Of a stretch of 20,670 bases of DNA, positions 17,617-20,670 are shown in pieces. Positions within the stretch are counted from its first letter, which is position 1. Each line of letters begins with the position of its first letter. The notes beneath the pieces were generated by a model. That model made no database searches, was not told the DNA's origin, and saw only the letters and a program-made list of their open reading frames with translations. Origin of the DNA: Chara braunii (lineage: Eukaryota; Streptophyta; Charophyceae; Charales; Characeae); contig BFEA01000412.1 in NCBI GenBank assembly GCA_003427395.1, forward strand, positions 1,049,038-1,069,707. Direction: 5' to 3'. Made by a program: the position numbers and the translations under genes.

Positions 17617-18099
17617 GATTCCTGGGATTCTGGCCCTGTGGTTTACGTGCTATCCTCGCCTTCATGTAAGGCTCAATACATTGGGTGCTCGGCTCGGGGC
17701 ATTTACATCAGATGGGCGGAACATGTGCACACGGTTAAGATTAATGGGTTTGGTGTCTGTCGAAAGTTGTATCGGTGCTTGTGTCTTATCGGGATTGGGA
17801 ACTATGTTACTGTACCTTTGGTTAATGATGTTTTCTCAGTTGATGCGGCTGAGTCGGTGCTCATTAAGAATTTTTGTCCGGTTTTGAACTTTCGACGGAA
17901 TTTGCGTAGGATCGGAAAGCATGGGTGGCATGGACGGATTAGTCGTAGAGGAAATGTTCCCTCTTTGTCCACCAAGGGGTTGATAAGGTTTCGGGAGCCC
18001 GGGGGTGGCTGGTCGGATAGTTTGCTGTATTTTCTTCGGTGTGCGGTTCTGCGTAATCGGAAGAATCTGGTGCTGGAAACTTTCCCTGGTGATCTATAG
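17617..18099 (+). pseudogene. GIY-YIG endonuclease domain of Penelope-like element
   Basis: Open from 17617 (after TAG at 17614-17616) to TAG at 18097-18099. Visible motifs: VVYVL as the GIY strand, then AQYIGCS as the YIG strand, IRWAEH carrying the conserved Arg, and a later Glu in AAESVLI followed by PVLN as in other GIY-YIG nucleases. The fold nicks target DNA to prime reverse transcription. There is no ATG between the upstream stop and the GIY strand, so translation must have entered from upstream in the intact ancestor, or the start is lost; GTG at 17638 is not a credible eukaryotic start. I see no CCHH zinc motif around the domain, which fits the Chlamys branch as I remember it. The 18097 TAG separates it from same-phase linker sequence. 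Confidence 0.82.
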
Positions 18100-18627
18100 G
18101 CGGATTCATGGCCGCTCATTAGAAGATGCTTTCGCCTGTCACTAGTGCGAGTTGGGTTGCTTTCTCGTCCACTCAAAGATTTGAAGGTAGAATTCCAGCA
18201 AGGGGGCACTTGGCATTTCCGTGTGGTTATTTTTTCACCGAATGGCCGCGCCATCCACAAGGGACACCTGCGATTGTTGTTGATTGAGCCTTGGAGACGT
18301 TGTCTCCTGCGTCTGAAGCCCCTTGCAGTGCTCATACGATGGTTTAAGGCTGCTCGGGGCTTCTCAGGTAAGAATACTCGAACAACTCTTCGGGGAGTCC
18401 TGGCTAGGGCTATTAAAACTAAAGTGGGGATTGATGTGCGCACTAGGATCGTGGTTAAGCTTTGCTACGATCATCGGATTGATACAGCACGAATGCATGG
18501 TTTGCTGTTGAGGATCCTGGATGCTTCCTGTCTCTCTGAGGGTGTTAAAGGGATTCTTAGGAGAAAGATCCGCATTGTTTGGAAGAAGAATGTCATGGTG
18601 GCTGGGTATTTCCGCTCGGTGCAGTAG
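18100..18627 (+). pseudogene. Linker between endonuclease and RT, same phase as GIY-YIG
   Basis: Directly after the TAG at 18097 the same reading phase stays open for about 175 codons to a TAG at 18625-18627. The product would be basic, rich in Arg, Lys, Leu and Ile, without a named domain that I recognise. Its end overlaps the start of the RT frame in another phase, so a frameshift near 18600-18625 is needed to join the two. Most simply, 17617-20264 was once a single ORF now broken by one stop and one frameshift. Confidence 0.6.
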
Positions 18628-20264
18628 CTTTCACGGGAAGACTGCCCTGGGTATGTCGCTGTCATGCTGAGCCTACCTGGGAACGATTGGGATTCCACGT
18701 TTTTACCAGGATAGGGGGTATTTCTGGTATTCCTTCGCTTTTCAAGAACTCGCGTAATATCCCGCGAGTACTCCCTAAAGATGGAATACTGCAGCTAGGG
18801 AAGCAACTGGTAAAGGTCGCTAGCTATTTACGATCTACTTTGGTAGTTACGCCGGAGCATTTGCGTGGTTGCTGGGGTGGGGCAAGGGACCTGCCAGCTG
18901 ATGCATGTACCTTGGATTTGGCGCCTTGGCTCACACGCCTCCGTTCTTTTGTTTGCATTCTGATTTATCGTAACTGCTCGGATACGCTGGTTACTTGCCC
19001 GATTCTTTACAAGCACTATTTGTACTTGAATTTCAATTGGAATGTCTCCTTTTGCCCTGTCTCGATGGAAGAAAGCTCGGTCCTGGACCGTATGAAGGGT
19101 GTTTTCCACGACCTTGGGCTCAACAGGTTTGGGAGGTGGGATCCAGGTGGTAGATTTGGGAATGCTTATGCGTTGCCCAAGCATAAGGATCTCACCCGCT
19201 GGCGCCCGATCTCACCAACTTTTGCTGAACCCACACGACTTGCTAGCTCTAGGGTGGCAAGGGCGCTGAATGCTTTGTTGTATGCTTTGCCAGTTCAGTC
19301 AGGTTTCAATTTGCGTGCTGTTCTGGATCTCGTCCCATGCCTCAAGGCAATGAGCTGTTCTTTTGACAAATTGTTTGGGGATCATGACCTGGTGTCGGCC
19401 TCCTTTGATATCAAAGACATGTTTGTGTCCCTCCCACATGAAGACATATTGACTGCAGTTGACTGGTTAGCTATTTTTTTTCAAGACAAAGGATGCCATG
19501 GGGTTAAGGTAGCTAGGCATGGGAAAAAAACCTGGATTTCCTTCGGAGGATCTAGAGATGAGTGCATCCTCGTTTCGCTGGATGAAATTCGGATGATGGT
19601 TCGCTTTGATCTTTGTCTTACTTTCATCCGATCAGATGGATGTTTGCTGAAGCAGGTTGTAGGAGTACCTATGGGTAAGTCCTCTAGCTGCCCCATTGCT
19701 TGCATCCTCTGTTCTTATGCGGAATTCAGGTTTTTGAAGACTCTGGGAATAGACAGGCATCTGGTTCGTGGATTCCGCATCGTCGACGACGTGACCATTT
19801 TTGTTGTTGTTGCAGGTGTGCAGGGTGCTAGAAAGGCGCTAGAGATTTTGGATTCGTTTATGTCGTGCTATGGTAATGTTCTGAGATTGGTTAGGACGGA
19901 TGATGAGCAGGGGAAGTGCATCTTTGCTGGGGTGATGATTCACAAGTACGGTACATCTTTACGGATTGTGGCCATCGTTAAAAATGTTGTTAGTCTTTGG
20001 GAATCTGGGCAGGTTGTGTATGGAGGTTTCCAGGATTTTGAATCGTTTTCTGGGAAAAAGGCTAAGTCGGGAGCTATCCTTAGTATGCTGCATCGGATTT
20101 TCCGCCTTTCCTCGGATGTTTGGGGGAAGCATGAGTCTCTCCTGGCAGTCAAGAGAGAACTCTTGGTTAGGCATTACCCACCCAGGTTGATCTCTGAAGT
20201 CTTCACTCGGTTCGCTTCAAAAATTGGGGGATCTGCTCCTGATATAGTGGCTTTGTGTCTCTGA
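18579..20264 (+). CDS. Penelope-type reverse transcriptase with CxC motif
   Basis: A 561-codon frame, the longest in the window. Residues 26-28 are CRC in WVCRCH (18654-18662), matching the CxC motif that links endonuclease and RT in permuted Penelope-like elements. RT motifs follow in order: a fingers segment YALPKHKDLTRWRPISP (about 205-221), motif A FDIKDMF (about 276-282, catalytic Asp 277), motif B GVPMGKSSSCP (from about 362), and motif C with VDD (Asp 403-404) in place of the usual Y-x-DD. All three catalytic aspartates are present. It shares ancestry with telomerase RT. The annotated ATG is only the first Met in frame; the real protein probably started upstream. The stop at 20262-20264 lies 43 bp before the right pseudo-LTR. 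Confidence 0.88.
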   Translation: MEEECHGGWVFPLGAVAFTGRLPWVCRCHAEPTWERLGFHVFTRIGGISGIPSLFKNSRNIPRVLPKDGILQLGKQLVKVASYLRSTLVVTPEHLRGCWGGARDLPADACTLDLAPWLTRLRSFVCILIYRNCSDTLVTCPILYKHYLYLNFNWNVSFCPVSMEESSVLDRMKGVFHDLGLNRFGRWDPGGRFGNAYALPKHKDLTRWRPISPTFAEPTRLASSRVARALNALLYALPVQSGFNLRAVLDLVPCLKAMSCSFDKLFGDHDLVSASFDIKDMFVSLPHEDILTAVDWLAIFFQDKGCHGVKVARHGKKTWISFGGSRDECILVSLDEIRMMVRFDLCLTFIRSDGCLLKQVVGVPMGKSSSCPIACILCSYAEFRFLKTLGIDRHLVRGFRIVDDVTIFVVVAGVQGARKALEILDSFMSCYGNVLRLVRTDDEQGKCIFAGVMIHKYGTSLRIVAIVKNVVSLWESGQVVYGGFQDFESFSGKKAKSGAILSMLHRIFRLSSDVWGKHESLLAVKRELLVRHYPPRLISEVFTRFASKIGGSAPDIVALCL

Positions 20265-20270
20265 TTTGGG

Positions 20271-20289
20271 GCTTGGCTTTTTGCCAAGC
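20271..20289 (+). promoter_or_regulatory. Perfect 7-bp hairpin after the RT stop
   Basis: GCTTGGC-TTTTT-GCCAAGC forms a clean stem-loop six bases after the RT stop codon and 18 bases before the right pseudo-LTR. It could be a 3' RNA structure recognised by the RT or just part of the element boundary; its role is not shown. Confidence 0.55.
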
Positions 20290-20307
20290 AGGCCTCATGG
20301 CCCGTTG

Positions 20308-20670
20308 AGGAGAATGGGCTTGATCTAATCATTCCCCGTTGTTCCAAAGGTGTGCCTTGGTGCTTGTGGTTCTTGGTGGAAAAAACTTTACCGATTGGTT
20401 TTTATGATTTTGGTCCCGGCGGGAGATAGTAGTAATACTTTGTGACCGTTTAATGTATCTGACCGCTTTCGTTCGATAAGTCCTTTTCTTTTTTGCTTAG
20501 GTACCCTGCGAACCTTGGGGGACCTTTAGCGGTTGGTCCAGGACTCGGTCTTTGTGTTTTGGTAGCCGCCATGTACCTGGCAGGTTTTCTCTTTCTCTTC
20601 CTATAGGGTGCACGTATTATGTGGTGCGAATAACGGCTTGGTGCTGTTTTGCCTGCTGACAGCGACGGTT
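20308..20670 (+). repeat. Right pseudo-LTR (cut by the window end)
   Basis: Second copy of the sequence at 14922-15284, with about nine substitutions and no indels. It is truncated by the window, not biologically as far as can be seen. If the repeat is long enough, a second hammerhead should lie about 625 bp beyond the window end. Confidence 0.93.

Larger units (their letters stand above)
14922..20670 (+). mobile_element. Penelope-like retroelement, permuted (N-terminal GIY-YIG) type, decayed
   Basis: Direct repeats at 14922-15284 and 20308-20670 enclose a gag-like frame, a GIY-YIG endonuclease, a CxC motif and a reverse transcriptase, in that order on the plus strand. Canonical Penelope elements have the endonuclease C-terminal to the RT; endonuclease before RT with a CxC linker is the arrangement of the Naiad/Chlamys clade, of which Chlamys is known from green algae and spike mosses. 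Such elements move by target-primed reverse transcription after endonuclease nicking. Several stops and frameshifts disable this copy. The right pseudo-LTR runs off the window, so the full length is unknown (over 5.7 kb). Confidence 0.88.

Noticed and set aside
16611-18099. Programmed readthrough of TAG codons (TAG then CAG at 16611; TAG at 18097)
   Set aside because: The gag-like region has several further stops (TGA at 16881, TAG at 16962 and 16995) and a frameshift, so ordinary decay explains the stops better.
1-20670. CRISPR arrays, bacterial operons or prophage
   Set aside because: No regularly spaced repeats, no prokaryotic gene organisation, and base patterns are typical of a repeat-rich eukaryotic genome.

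Overview
This is nuclear DNA from a eukaryote, and almost all of it is repeats. It has long A/T homopolymer tracts, many foldback (inverted-repeat) DNA elements, tRNA-derived repeat material and one large decayed retroelement. I see no intact host gene with exon structure, no rRNA, no functional tRNA and no CRISPR. The retroelement is of the N-terminal-endonuclease Penelope-like type known from green algae and other plant-lineage organisms. That, plus the general repeat character, makes a charophyte-type green alga (Chara is my guess) the best suggestion; this is inference and not proven by any host gene here.

Layout. 1-2340: A-rich microsatellite, short tandem and inverted repeats, and a probable tRNA-derived SINE head near 1484-1540. 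2341-4180: foldback elements in succession (a TA-flanked MITE at 2341-2449, a 531-bp inverted-repeat element at 2551-3081, an element with 83-bp terminal inverted repeats at 3239-3689), then two GC-rich blocks set among homopolymers. 4180-5100: unassigned sequence ending in an exact 101-bp duplication with scattered N bases, most likely an assembly fault. 5364-6443: a diverged direct repeat, GTT-rich DNA and a decayed minus-strand reading frame. 6450-10690: mostly unassigned low-coding DNA with weak duplications and a small repeat array near 9748-10090. 10693-14921: two copies of one foldback family, a second TA-flanked MITE, several copies of a foldback family whose termini carry GGACCCCACAG (one with a TTA/TTA flank like Harbinger/Tourist elements), a probable LTR at 12128-12423, and a 38-bp Nextera adapter-pair sequence at 11735-11772 that marks an assembly or trimming error.

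14922-20670 is the main feature: a Penelope-like element bounded by direct repeats (pseudo-LTRs) of at least 363 bp and about 97.5% identity; the right one is cut by the window end. Between them, in order, are a hammerhead ribozyme motif (15909-15954), a broken gag-like frame with a CCHC zinc knuckle, coiled coil and SAP-like segment (16536-17419), a GIY-YIG endonuclease domain (17617-18096), a linker with one in-frame stop, a CxC motif (18654-18662) and a reverse transcriptase (to 20264). The order endonuclease-CxC-RT is that of the permuted Naiad/Chlamys clade. Stops and frameshifts show this copy is dead. The combination of a small hammerhead ribozyme and a gag-like frame with permuted endonuclease-RT coding is the most notable thing in the window.
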